Shown one piece after another: positions 1 to 8,546 of a stretch of DNA of 64,000 nucleotides; the stretch's first letter is position 1; each line of letters opens with the position of its first letter. The stretch covers positions 62,001 through 126,000 of the forward strand of contig NZ_MIHA01000014.1 of the NCBI RefSeq assembly GCF_001722335.1, given 5' to 3'. Made by a program: the position numbers and the translations under genes. The notes beneath the pieces are model-generated. The model made no database searches, was not told the DNA's origin, and was given only the letters and a program-made list of their open reading frames with translations. Origin of the DNA: Mycolicibacterium flavescens. Its GTDB lineage: Bacteria; Actinomycetota; Actinomycetes; Mycobacteriales; Mycobacteriaceae.

Positions 1-37
1 ACAGCACCAGCTGAATCTTGATGAACCGGGTCAGCAC
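1..37 (-). CDS. mce1F: Mce1F, N-terminal fragment (gene runs off the window)
   Basis: Only the first 12 codons are in the window: GTG CTG ACC CGG TTC ATC AAG ATT CAG, reading VLTRFIKIQLVL. As I remember it, M. tuberculosis Mce1F starts MLTRFIRTQLVL, so both the identity and the GTG start fit. It begins 3 bases after the mce1E stop, the usual tight spacing in mce operons. Mce1F is one of six Mce subunits thought to form the periplasmic lipid tunnel. The rest of the gene, with its Mce domain, lies outside. Confidence 0.8.
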   Translation of the reverse strand, partial: MLTRFIKIQLVL

Positions 38-40
38 CGC

Positions 41-1186
41 TCACTCACCCCTTTCCACCAGCGGACCGCCGGGTGCGTTGTGCGGGTTCGGCGTGAACCG
101 GACGTCCGGGATCATCGTCGCCGGGTCGCGACCCCAGGCCTGCTCGAGCGCGCGCAGCATGCCCGAGACGCCGGTGCCGGTGAGGATGCCGTTGTCGATC
201 GCCGACAGGGTCAGGTCGACCATCAGCGACACGTTCAGGTAGTCGCCGCGGACCACCTTCGGCACGTTCTCGATCGAGAACGGCGCGGTCAGCATCAGCT
301 TGAGCGCACCGATCAGGTACGGCGACGCCCGGCCCAGCTGCTTGAGCGGCCGCTGCAGGTTCTGCAGGTTGGTGTTCAGGTTGTCGCTCGCCGGCGCCAG
401 CGCGTCGTCGGCGGCCTTGCTGATCCGGCCCAGCGCCACGACCGCGTCGGTGAACAGCGCCTGCGTCTCGTTGAAATGTTTGATCAGCGGCGGGAACTCG
501 GTCAGCACCCGGTCCAGCGTGTCGTTGCGCTGGGCGACGATCGACAGAAGCCGGTCGGTGGAGTCGATCGCGCGGGTGATGTCGGCGCGCTGCTGGTTGA
601 GTTCGTCGGTGAAGACGTCCAGCTTGCCGAGGAACTCCTTGATCTGGTCGGCCCGGCCGTTGAGCACGTTGAAGATCTCGGTCTGGATGACCTCGAGGTT
701 CTGCACCCCGCCGCCGCGCAGGATCGTCGCGATGCTGGCCAGCACCCGCTCGGTCGACGGGTAGGCGCTCGCATTCTCCAGCGGGATCGTGTCCCCGGAG
801 CGCAACGCCTCCGACGACGGGTCCTCCGGGGTGTCCAGCTCGACGTGCTGGGACCCGAGCAGGCTGGTCTGGCCGATGCGGGCCAACGCGTTTCGCGGAA
901 GCTCGATTCCCGGCTCCAGGTCCAGCGTCAGCGTCGGCACCCAGTTCTTCAGCTCGATGGCACGCACCCGCCCGACGTAGACGTCGGCGACGCGGACCCG
1001 GCTGTTGACGTTGAGCGCCAACGTGTCCGGCATCTGCACGTAGATCGTCATACTGTTCGACCCGGTGCCCGGACCGCCCGGCAGCGGGACGTTCGCGATG
1101 CCCTTCCACGAACTGCACGAGCTCAGCACGAGCGCCACGGCGCCCATCGCCAGCACTCGCTGCGCCACCCTGCGCCACCTACTCAT
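41..1186 (-). CDS. mce1E: Mce1E (LprK-type) lipoprotein of the Mce1 lipid importer
   Basis: A 381-residue Mce-family lipoprotein. The N-terminus has a basic stretch, a hydrophobic core and lipobox LSSC (Cys near residue 24), so it should be lipid-anchored outside the membrane. An MlaD/Mce domain follows (from about residue 45), then a long helical region (roughly 160-300) typical of the Mce needle. The start is the ATG overlapping the mce1D stop as ATGA, giving translational coupling. In mce operons the E subunit is always the lipoprotein, and it lies between D and F here. Role in lipid uptake is known for the family; the substrate of Mce1 is generally held to be fatty or mycolic acids. Confidence 0.93.
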   Translation of the reverse strand: MSRWRRVAQRVLAMGAVALVLSSCSSWKGIANVPLPGGPGTGSNSMTIYVQMPDTLALNVNSRVRVADVYVGRVRAIELKNWVPTLTLDLEPGIELPRNALARIGQTSLLGSQHVELDTPEDPSSEALRSGDTIPLENASAYPSTERVLASIATILRGGGVQNLEVIQTEIFNVLNGRADQIKEFLGKLDVFTDELNQQRADITRAIDSTDRLLSIVAQRNDTLDRVLTEFPPLIKHFNETQALFTDAVVALGRISKAADDALAPASDNLNTNLQNLQRPLKQLGRASPYLIGALKLMLTAPFSIENVPKVVRGDYLNVSLMVDLTLSAIDNGILTGTGVSGMLRALEQAWGRDPATMIPDVRFTPNPHNAPGGPLVERGE

Positions 1187-2838
1187 CGCACACCTGCCTC
1201 TGCGGGTAGCGGCGGCCCGGCCGGGGCGGGGGCCGCCGGTGCGGGCGGACCGACGTAGGGCGCGGGCACCGGACCGGCCAGCGCCGCACCGCCCGGATCG
1301 CCCGGGATGACGCCCGGTGCCGGTGGCGGCGGCGGACCCGGCTGCGGGTACCACGGCGGGGGCAACGGGTTGTTCTGGTCGAACGCGTTCGGCGGACCGG
1401 GCAGGTTGCCGCCGCGGGTGGTGCCGAACGCCGGCGGCGCGGCCGGGACGACGCAGTTGGGCCCGCCGAGCAGTTCGGCCAGGCACTCCGGGGTCATCAT
1501 GTTCGCGGTGAACGGCTGCACCTCGACGCCCTGCATGCCCGGTGCCGAAACCCAGCCCGGCTCGTGGTTGCCGTGGGAGAACAGCGTGTCGCGCGACCAG
1601 ATGCCGGGCACCGTCGTGTCCTTGTACCCGGGCGGGGGCTGCAGCCGCGGTTCGGAGTAGGCGATCTGCTTGGGCAGCGTCAGCGCCGAGGTGAACTGGT
1701 TGAGGCCGAACGGCGGGAAGTTGAACTTGATCGCATCGAGGATCGGCGCCAGGTACTGCGCGCACATCTCCGCCGACTCCTGATAGCCGAGCCGGCTGCC
1801 GGCCTGGATCGAACTGCACACGAACTGCAGCGGGTTGGCGAAGTTGTTGATCACCGGGATGCTCATCACGCCACCGGTGTTCGGCGAGATGATGTTCATC
1901 AGGTTCGCGCCCAGCGTCGGGAACACGTGCAGCGCGGTTTCCAGGCCGTTGCGCGGTTCGGGCTGCAGGATCGCGGTTGTCGCCTCCGACAGGTTGTTGA
2001 TGTCGTGGGTGAGCACCTCGGCGTTCTCGTCGAGGAAGGCGCGAGTCGTGCTCAACAGCTGGTTGAGGTCACGCAGCGCGTTGGCGACCTCGCGGTCGGT
2101 GTTGGTGAACGCGTTGGTGAACTCGGCCAGGTCGTTGTTGAGCGCGACGAACTGCTGATCGCTGCGGTGCAACGCGTTGACGAACAGGGCCAGACTCTTG
2201 ACCACGCCGAAGAAGTCGTCGCGGCCCTCGTTGAGCGCGAACAGCGCCTCGGACAGGTTGTTCAGCGTCGCGTTGAGCTGCTTGCCCTTACCGGCGAAGC
2301 CGTCGGCCGCGGACTCGATGATGTCGCCGAACGGGCCCTTCGGCTGCTCCGGCGTCGGGCCCAGGTCGGTCAGGATCCGGCTGATCGAGTCGCGCAGCTC
2401 GTCGTACTCGACCGGCACCTGCGTGCGGTCCAGCGGGATCACCGCGTCGTCCTCGAGCAACGGGCCGCCGGTGTAGGGCGGGGACAGCTGGATCGTGCGC
2501 GAGGCCACGAGGCTGGGGTTCAGGATCGACGCGGTGGCGTTGGCGGGCACCTTGAACTTGTTCTCGTAGTGGAAGGTGACCTTCATCTTGTCGCCGGCCG
2601 GTTCGATCTTGTCGATCGAGCCGACCCGCACACCCATGATCTGCACCTTGTCGCCGGGATACAGCGCCAGGGTGTCGCTGAAGTAGGCGACGACGGTGTT
2701 CGTCGTCAGCTTCTTGTACAGGTTGTAGCCGACGAAGGCCGCCACCAGTGCGAGCACCACGATCAGTGCGCCGATGATGATCGTCGCGCGAGAAACGTTC
2801 GGCAGCTTCAGGCTTCGGACGTTGAAGATTGTCGACAT
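1183..2838 (-). CDS. mce1D: Mce1D, Mce-family subunit with proline-rich tail
   Basis: A 551-residue protein. One N-terminal transmembrane anchor (about residues 19-40) is followed by the Mce domain with the ALYPGDKVQIMGVRVG segment, a long coiled/helical region (about 170-300) and a C-terminal tail from about 450 that is very rich in proline and alanine. The start MSTIF at the ATG matches my memory of M. tuberculosis Mce1D. It lies 11 bases after mce1C and overlaps mce1E by 4 bases. It should be part of the periplasm-spanning Mce1 complex. The proline tail may extend through the cell wall; this is inference. Confidence 0.93.
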   Translation of the reverse strand: MSTIFNVRSLKLPNVSRATIIIGALIVVLALVAAFVGYNLYKKLTTNTVVAYFSDTLALYPGDKVQIMGVRVGSIDKIEPAGDKMKVTFHYENKFKVPANATASILNPSLVASRTIQLSPPYTGGPLLEDDAVIPLDRTQVPVEYDELRDSISRILTDLGPTPEQPKGPFGDIIESAADGFAGKGKQLNATLNNLSEALFALNEGRDDFFGVVKSLALFVNALHRSDQQFVALNNDLAEFTNAFTNTDREVANALRDLNQLLSTTRAFLDENAEVLTHDINNLSEATTAILQPEPRNGLETALHVFPTLGANLMNIISPNTGGVMSIPVINNFANPLQFVCSSIQAGSRLGYQESAEMCAQYLAPILDAIKFNFPPFGLNQFTSALTLPKQIAYSEPRLQPPPGYKDTTVPGIWSRDTLFSHGNHEPGWVSAPGMQGVEVQPFTANMMTPECLAELLGGPNCVVPAAPPAFGTTRGGNLPGPPNAFDQNNPLPPPWYPQPGPPPPPAPGVIPGDPGGAALAGPVPAPYVGPPAPAAPAPAGPPLPAEAGVR

Positions 2839-2849
2839 CTGCTATCCCC

Positions 2850-4427
2850 CTATCCCTGCTGCGAACCCGGTGGGAGGAACGGCGGATTGCCCGGCAGTGG
2901 TGGCTGACCGGCAGGCGCCAGTTGCTGGCCCGGTCCCGGCACCGCCGGTGCGGGCAGCGCCGGTGGAAGCGGGGCGATGCCGGGGGTGAAGTCGGGGGGT
3001 AATGGGGGCTGCAAAGGGTCCTGCCCGACCGGCACGGTGCGCGCACCGGGCGGGGCGGGCGGTAACTGTCCGTGTGCGCCAGGCACATTCGGCGGCAGCT
3101 GACCGGGGATCGCCGCGGCGGGCACACCCGGTGACGGTTGCGGGCCGTGCACGTTCGGGTCCGAGGTCGCCACGTTCGGCGGACCGTACGCGGGACCACC
3201 GAACGGTCCGACCGACAGGTCCGCACACGGCAGCGGGTCGCCGGGCCGCGGGAGTCCGTCGGCAGGCGGGGTGTACGAGCACGGCGAGCCCTTGAGCACG
3301 GCCGGGCCCGGGTTCTCCGGGGTGCCCTCGATGGCGGCCGGCGACGGCGGCGGCGCGCCGTTCTCGAAGCCCTGGCCGTTGGGGTCCGGCCACTGGTAGG
3401 CGGGCAGACCGGCGTCGCGCCAGAACTTCTCGGGGTCGATTCCGCGTTTCTTGAACGCGGCGTCCACGAACGGCTGCAGGATCTGGCCCGGCAGCAGGTT
3501 GACCAGCATCACCTTGAAGTACGGCCCGGACGCGACCACCTCACCGAGTGAGGCGACGAAGCTGGCCACCGTGGTCAGCGTGTCCATCAGGTCGTACTGG
3601 CGGTCGCGCAGCACGTCGGAGACGACGCGCAACTGCTCGAGCACCCGGTTCAGATTCGGGTTGTCGTCGATGAATCCCTTGACCTGCGCCGAGAACTCGC
3701 CCACCCGCTCGAGCAGCATGCTCACCGCGTAGTTGCGCTCGTTGATCGCGCCGAGCAGGGACTGCGCGTTGACCAGCAACCGGTTGATCTGCTCGCTGCG
3801 GCTGCCCAGGATCCCCGCGATCTGGTTGGCGTTGCGCAGCAGCTTCTTGATGTCCTCGTCGCGCTTGCCGATGGTATCGGAGAACCGCGCCACCCCGTCG
3901 AGCGCGGCGCTCAGATGCGGTGAGGTCTGGTCGATGGTCTCGGACAACACGTTCAGCGACTCTTTGACCGTCTCGGTGTCCCAGTCCGAGGCCGCCTTCG
4001 TCACGTCGAAGAACGCGTCGTAGATCTGGTACGGCGTGGTGGTCTGGCCGAGCGGCAGCACACCGCTGGCGCGCAACGGGTCCGAGCCGCGCGGCTCGAT
4101 CTCGATGTTGCGCCGCCCGAGGATGGTGTCGGTGCGGATGGACGCGCGGCTCTCGGTGCCGATCTGGGTGCCGTCGAGCGAGTAGCCGATCAGCACCTTG
4201 TCGCCGTCGATCTCCATGCTGCGCACCAGGCCGACGTCGACGCCGGCGATGCGCACCTTGTCACCGGTGTTGATGCCCCCCGTGTCGGAGAACTGCGCGT
4301 AGTACGTCGGCGTCGCGAACAGCATCGGCACGCTGGCGAAGCTCTGCCCGACACCGATCGCGACCACCAGGAGGATGATGCCCATCAACCCGTTTCGGAT
4401 GCGGTTCGATCCCTCGAGCGTCCTCAT
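2850..4427 (-). CDS. mce1C: Mce1C, Mce-family subunit with long Pro-rich C-terminus
   Basis: A 525-residue Mce subunit. It has an N-terminal membrane anchor (about residues 13-34), the Mce domain with GDKVRIAGVDVG, a helical region, the conserved block FFDVTKAASDWD and a proline-rich tail of about 150 residues. I chose ATG 4427 (MRTLEG), which overlaps the mce1B stop as ATGA; a start 12 bases upstream (MHAAM) is open but would lose this coupling and does not match the family N-terminus. It sits between mce1B and mce1D in the standard order. Confidence 0.93.
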   Translation of the reverse strand: MRTLEGSNRIRNGLMGIILLVVAIGVGQSFASVPMLFATPTYYAQFSDTGGINTGDKVRIAGVDVGLVRSMEIDGDKVLIGYSLDGTQIGTESRASIRTDTILGRRNIEIEPRGSDPLRASGVLPLGQTTTPYQIYDAFFDVTKAASDWDTETVKESLNVLSETIDQTSPHLSAALDGVARFSDTIGKRDEDIKKLLRNANQIAGILGSRSEQINRLLVNAQSLLGAINERNYAVSMLLERVGEFSAQVKGFIDDNPNLNRVLEQLRVVSDVLRDRQYDLMDTLTTVASFVASLGEVVASGPYFKVMLVNLLPGQILQPFVDAAFKKRGIDPEKFWRDAGLPAYQWPDPNGQGFENGAPPPSPAAIEGTPENPGPAVLKGSPCSYTPPADGLPRPGDPLPCADLSVGPFGGPAYGPPNVATSDPNVHGPQPSPGVPAAAIPGQLPPNVPGAHGQLPPAPPGARTVPVGQDPLQPPLPPDFTPGIAPLPPALPAPAVPGPGQQLAPAGQPPLPGNPPFLPPGSQQG

Positions 4428-5455
4428 TGCGGCGTGCACCTACCCGACGGCTGGCTGAACAGTTTCACGGTGCGCACCGGGCCACCCGGCTGCAGGCCGT
4501 TGAGCCGCAGCGAGATGTCGCAGGCGTAGAAGTTGAAGAAGTCACCGTAGATACCGCCTGCCCGGCCGATGATCTTGAACGCGGTTGGCAACCGGGTGAG
4601 CAAGTCGTTGAGCCCGTCTTTCTGGTCGACCAGCGGTTGCTGCACGGCCTCGAGATGTCCGACGGTGCTCTGCAGCAGCGGCCGGTTGTCTGCCAGCAGG
4701 TCGGCGACCGTACCGGCCGCGTCGCTGATCTCGGCGACCGAGTCCGCGATCGGATCGGCCCGGTTGTTGAGCCCGGTGATCAGCTTCTCGAAGTCCTGCA
4801 CGGTCTCGTCGAACTCCTGCTGATGACGAACGGTCGTGTCCAGCACGGTATTCAGGTTGCGGATGACCTCACCGATGGCACGGTCGCGGTCGGCCAGCGC
4901 CGAGGTCAGCGACGCGGTCTGGTCGAGGATGTCGTTGATCGTGCCGCCTTCACCCTGGAACACCGTGATGATCGACTGGGCGATGGTGTTGACCTTTTCG
5001 GGGTCCAGCGCCCGGAACACCGGCCGGAACCCACCGATCAGCGCGTCGAGGTCGAGCGCCGGCTGGGTGCGCTCGATCGGGATGGTGCCGCCGCCCGGCA
5101 GCCGCCGGTCGCTGTCGCCGCGCTCGAGTTCCAGGTACCGGTCGCCGATGAGGTTGAGGTAGCGGACCTGCGCGGTGGTGCCCTCGAACAGCGGCAGTGA
5201 GCGGTCCACGTTGAACTCGACCCTGACCTGCGACCCGCCCTCGACCAGCTCGACGTTGGAGACCTTGCCGACCTCGACGCCCGACGCGCGGACGAACTGG
5301 CCGGAGCGCAGTCCGCTGGCGCTGGAGAAGATCGCCGAGTAGCCGGTGGTGCGGTCGAATCGCACCTGACCGAACACCACGATGATGATCGCGGTGAACA
5401 GCAACAGCACCAGCGAGAAGGCGCCGAGCTTGATGGCGGTTCCGGTGATTTTCAT
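4424..5455 (-). CDS. mce1B: Mce1B, Mce-family subunit
   Basis: A 343-residue Mce subunit starting MKITGTAIKLG. One N-terminal transmembrane segment (about 10-29) leads into the Mce domain (GLRSGQFVRASGVEVGKV) and a helical needle region, and it ends soon after two cysteines without a long tail. The ATG overlaps the mce1A stop as ATGA. It should act with the other Mce1 subunits as a hexameric-ring lipid conduit in the periplasm; the architecture is family knowledge. Confidence 0.94.
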   Translation of the reverse strand: MKITGTAIKLGAFSLVLLLFTAIIIVVFGQVRFDRTTGYSAIFSSASGLRSGQFVRASGVEVGKVSNVELVEGGSQVRVEFNVDRSLPLFEGTTAQVRYLNLIGDRYLELERGDSDRRLPGGGTIPIERTQPALDLDALIGGFRPVFRALDPEKVNTIAQSIITVFQGEGGTINDILDQTASLTSALADRDRAIGEVIRNLNTVLDTTVRHQQEFDETVQDFEKLITGLNNRADPIADSVAEISDAAGTVADLLADNRPLLQSTVGHLEAVQQPLVDQKDGLNDLLTRLPTAFKIIGRAGGIYGDFFNFYACDISLRLNGLQPGGPVRTVKLFSQPSGRCTPQ

Positions 5456-6663
5456 GGGTTGATCGTGTTCTCCCCAACCTGGCGACCCCAGACGTACTCG
5501 ATCAGGATCGGCTGGCCCAGTTCGAAGTGGTTGTACGGCGCGATCGAGGCACCGGTGTCCATGACGAGGTAGGGCGCCGGCCACAGGTCGCGGGTCACCG
5601 GCTGCCAGCAGCCGGGCCGGCCCTCGGGGCCGCCGCGGGCGTTCACCCGCGGCAGGTTGTCCGGGTAGACGTAGGGGTTGCCCGCGCCCATCAGCTCCGA
5701 CAGCGTGCGCAGCGAGTAGCCGTTACCACCCAGCGACGCAGCCACTTTCGGTTCCACGTCGTGGAAGTTGCGGATGGTGCAGAACAGCGCGGGGCTGTAC
5801 TCGTCGAGGATCTTCGACGCCACCAGCAGGTCTTCGGCGCCGCGCACCAGGTACGGACCGCCGCGCTCGAACACGTCGCCGCCGCTGTTGCCGAACCCGA
5901 TCGCGGCCATCAGTGCCTGGTCGATGTTGCCCTGCTGCTCGTTGAGCGTGGCCGCGGTGGTGACCGCGTTCTGCAGGCCGTCGAACAGGTCGGGCGCGGC
6001 GTTGGCGTAGGTCTCGCCGAGGTCGGCGAGCAGCTGGTTGTCGCGGCGGATCTGCGGCATCCGCGGGTTGATCTCGTCGAGGATCTCGTTGCCGTTGATG
6101 ATCGACTGGCCGAACCGGTCCCCGAGTCCGTCGAGCGCCTCGGCGGTCGCCGACAGCGTCTGGTTCAGCTTGATCGGGTCGACCTGCTCGGAGAGCGACA
6201 CGACTGTCTCGAACAAAGTGTTGAACTCGGTGGTCACCGTCGTCACGTCGATCACGTCATCGGGCGTGATGCGTTGCGGTGTCGGGTTTTCCGGCGACGA
6301 GAAGTTGATGTACTTGTTGCCGAACACCGTGGTCGCGTCGATGCTGGCGTCGACGTTCTTCGGGATCAGCCGCATGTACTTGGGGTCCACGTCGAGGATG
6401 ATCTTGGCGCGCGGTTCACCGCCGACGTCGACGGCGTCGACCGTGGCCACCCGGCCGATCTCCACCCCGTTGTAGGTGACTTTCGCGCCGGGGTCCATCG
6501 ACAGGCCCGACCGCGCCGAGATCATCGTCAGCTGTTCGCGGGGCAGGAAGTCGCCGCGGAACTGGAAGTACACCAGCACGATCGCGACGATCGTCAGCAG
6601 GCTCAGCACCAGGCCGGCCAGCTTGTACGGCGGGGTGCGCGGGTTGTTCAGCGGGGCCGTCAT
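5452..6663 (-). CDS. mce1A: Mce1A, Mce-family subunit (short form)
   Basis: A 403-residue Mce subunit starting MTAPLNN, 2 bases after yrbE1B. It has a membrane anchor (about 15-33), the Mce domain with GAKVTYNGVEIGRV, a helical region, then FCTIRNFHDVEPK and a Cys-containing C-terminus ending VGENTINP. M. tuberculosis Mce1A is, from memory, 454 residues and carries a hydrophobic Ala/Gly-rich insertion just before the conserved NPYxYPxNLPRVNARGGP block. That insertion is missing here: SLRTLSELMGAG runs straight into NPYVYPDNLPR. The rest looks intact, so this is probably a natural short form. Confidence 0.94.
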   Translation of the reverse strand: MTAPLNNPRTPPYKLAGLVLSLLTIVAIVLVYFQFRGDFLPREQLTMISARSGLSMDPGAKVTYNGVEIGRVATVDAVDVGGEPRAKIILDVDPKYMRLIPKNVDASIDATTVFGNKYINFSSPENPTPQRITPDDVIDVTTVTTEFNTLFETVVSLSEQVDPIKLNQTLSATAEALDGLGDRFGQSIINGNEILDEINPRMPQIRRDNQLLADLGETYANAAPDLFDGLQNAVTTAATLNEQQGNIDQALMAAIGFGNSGGDVFERGGPYLVRGAEDLLVASKILDEYSPALFCTIRNFHDVEPKVAASLGGNGYSLRTLSELMGAGNPYVYPDNLPRVNARGGPEGRPGCWQPVTRDLWPAPYLVMDTGASIAPYNHFELGQPILIEYVWGRQVGENTINP

Positions 6664-6665
6664 CG

Positions 6666-7535
6666 CTACACCGTGAGGTTGAAGTTGGGGTCGACGCCGT
6701 AGAGCGCCAACGAGGCGAACAGGACGACACAGACGATCGCGACCAGCGAGGCGCGCATCGAGCGGCCGACCGCCTCGCCGACGCCGACCGGGCCGCCGCT
6801 GGCGAAGTAGCCGTAGTAGCAGTGGTTGAGCATCACGATGACCGAGATGATGACCGCCTGGATGAACGACCAGAACACGTCGTCGGGACGCAGGAACGTG
6901 CGGAAGTAGTGCTCGTAGGTGCCGATCGACTGGCCGTAGAAGATCGTGGTGGTGACCTGCGCGGACAGGAAGCTCATGATGATCGCCATCGCGTAGAGCG
7001 GGATGATCACGATGAAGCCGGCCATGATCCGCGTGGACACCAGGTACGAGATCGACTTGATGCCCATCACCTCGAGCGCGTCGATCTCTTCGCTGATGCG
7101 CATGGCGCCGAGTTCGGCGGTGGCGCCGGCGCCGACGGTGGCCGCCAGCGCCTGGCCTGCGACGACCGGGGCGGCGATGCGCACGTTGATCAGCGCGGCG
7201 AAGAAGCCCGTGAACGCCTCGACCCCGATGTTGCCCAGCGAGGCGAAACCCTGGATGGCCACCAGCGACGACCCCGACAGGGTGACGAAGCCGACGATCG
7301 CGACGGTGCCGCCGATCACCGCCATCGCGCCGGTGCCCATGCCGATCTCGGCGATCAGGCGCAGCGTCTCCTTGCGGTAGTAGCGCAGCGCGTGACCGAT
7401 CGATCCGATCGCGGTGACGACGAACCATGCGACGTGCCCGACGCTCTCGAGGAACCGGGCGGGCGCGGACGCGACGTTCTGTGCGCGGGAGAACCCCCGC
7501 GGGAACCGAGAACGCAGGACCGTTGTCGTCGACAC
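6666..7535 (-). CDS. yrbE1B: YrbE1B, Mce1 permease subunit
   Basis: A 289-residue integral membrane protein of the YrbE/MlaE permease family. The central segment has the MlaE signature around ELGAMRISEEIDALEVMG (residues about 130-150) and 5-6 hydrophobic helices. The start is GTG 7535 (VSTTTVL), one base after the yrbE1A stop; an in-frame start 27 bases upstream lies inside yrbE1A and is less likely. It forms the inner-membrane permease with YrbE1A and is powered by an MceG-type ATPase encoded elsewhere. Confidence 0.94.
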   Translation of the reverse strand: MSTTTVLRSRFPRGFSRAQNVASAPARFLESVGHVAWFVVTAIGSIGHALRYYRKETLRLIAEIGMGTGAMAVIGGTVAIVGFVTLSGSSLVAIQGFASLGNIGVEAFTGFFAALINVRIAAPVVAGQALAATVGAGATAELGAMRISEEIDALEVMGIKSISYLVSTRIMAGFIVIIPLYAMAIIMSFLSAQVTTTIFYGQSIGTYEHYFRTFLRPDDVFWSFIQAVIISVIVMLNHCYYGYFASGGPVGVGEAVGRSMRASLVAIVCVVLFASLALYGVDPNFNLTV

Positions 7536-7536
7536 G

Positions 7537-8334
7537 TCAGCTCCCCGTTCCGAACCGGACACCGATCGTCGTGAGCACGACGTTGACCGCGAACAACGCG
7601 ATCACGCAGAGCACCAGCGTCTCGTTGACCGCGGTGCCGACGCCTTTGGCGCCGCCGGCCACGGTCAGGCCGCGGTAGCAGCCGACCAGACCGGCGATCA
7701 GACCGAACGTGCCGGCCTTGATGATCGAGATGATCACCTCGGGCAGACCCGTGATCAGGGTCAGCGTCGAGACGTAGGCGCCCGCGGAGACGTTCTGCAG
7801 GTAGACGCCGAAGATGAACCCTCCGACCAGGCCGACGGTGATGACCGCGCCGTTGAGCAGCACGGCGACGAAGGTGGAGGCCACCACGCGGGGAACCACC
7901 AGCCGGTGGATCGGGTCGATGCCGAGCACCTCGAGCGCGTCGATCTCCTCGCGGATGGTGCGCGCGCCGAGGTCCGCGCAGATCGCGGTGGAGCCGGCCC
8001 CGGCGACGACGAGCACGGTGACCAGCGGCCCGAGCTGGGTGACCGCGCCGATCGCGGCGCCGGCGCCGGACACGTCGGCGGCGCCGAACTCGGCCAGCAG
8101 GATGTTGAGCGTGAAGATCAGCAGCACGGTCAGCGGGATGGACACCGCCAGCGTCGGCAGGAACGCCACCCGCATCAGGAACCAGCTCTGCAGGATGAAC
8201 TCGCGCCATTGGAAGGGCGGCTTGAACAACGCTTTCGCGACGAGCACGCACATGCGCACGAACCCGCCGACCGCCTCGAGGCCCGGCCGGACCTGGTCCC
8301 GTACGTAACCGGCCACGCCGGTCGACGCCGTCAC
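7537..8334 (-). CDS. yrbE1A: YrbE1A, Mce1 permease subunit
   Basis: An integral membrane protein of about 265 residues in the MlaE/YrbE permease family, with the signature ICADLGARTIREEIDALEVL and several hydrophobic helices. I placed the start at GTG 8334 (VTASTGVAGYVRDQ), which matches the usual N-terminus; a start 21 bases upstream at 8355 is also open. The gene follows fadD5 after a gap of about 200 bases, the largest in the operon, where an extra promoter has been reported for M. tuberculosis mce1 (from memory). It ends one base before yrbE1B. Confidence 0.93.
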   Translation of the reverse strand: MTASTGVAGYVRDQVRPGLEAVGGFVRMCVLVAKALFKPPFQWREFILQSWFLMRVAFLPTLAVSIPLTVLLIFTLNILLAEFGAADVSGAGAAIGAVTQLGPLVTVLVVAGAGSTAICADLGARTIREEIDALEVLGIDPIHRLVVPRVVASTFVAVLLNGAVITVGLVGGFIFGVYLQNVSAGAYVSTLTLITGLPEVIISIIKAGTFGLIAGLVGCYRGLTVAGGAKGVGTAVNETLVLCVIALFAVNVVLTTIGVRFGTGS

Positions 8335-8428
8335 CAGGGTGCTCCCGCGGCGCAACGGCGACTGTCGCGATTCAACGGCAGCCCCAGTCGCACGACCCCT
8401 CCTTGCCCCGACCTAGCAGTTGTGAGTG

Positions 8429-8458
8429 CCGTCTCCCTACCGGTGGGTAGTAAGACGG
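8429..8458. promoter_or_regulatory. Nested inverted repeat in the fadD5-yrbE1A gap
   Basis: The gap holds CCGTCT (8429-8434) pairing with AGACGG (8453-8458). Inside are CTACC (8437-8441) and GGTAG (8446-8450) around a GGTG loop. It could be a hairpin in the operon transcript or a two-dyad operator. No T-run follows, so it does not look like a plain terminator. Position is suggestive of internal control of the mce1 operon. Confidence 0.45.
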
Positions 8459-8546
8459 ACCACAGGAATGTACCCGATGCCGTTCGTCGCGTGCAGGGCA
8501 TCCGGCGGATTGAGCACGTAACCGTTAGCAAACGAGATCCGGGCAC

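Noticed and set aside
3777..3786. CAACCGGTTG palindrome in mce1C
   Set aside because: It is in coding sequence with a normal protein; 10-bp palindromes of this composition occur by chance.
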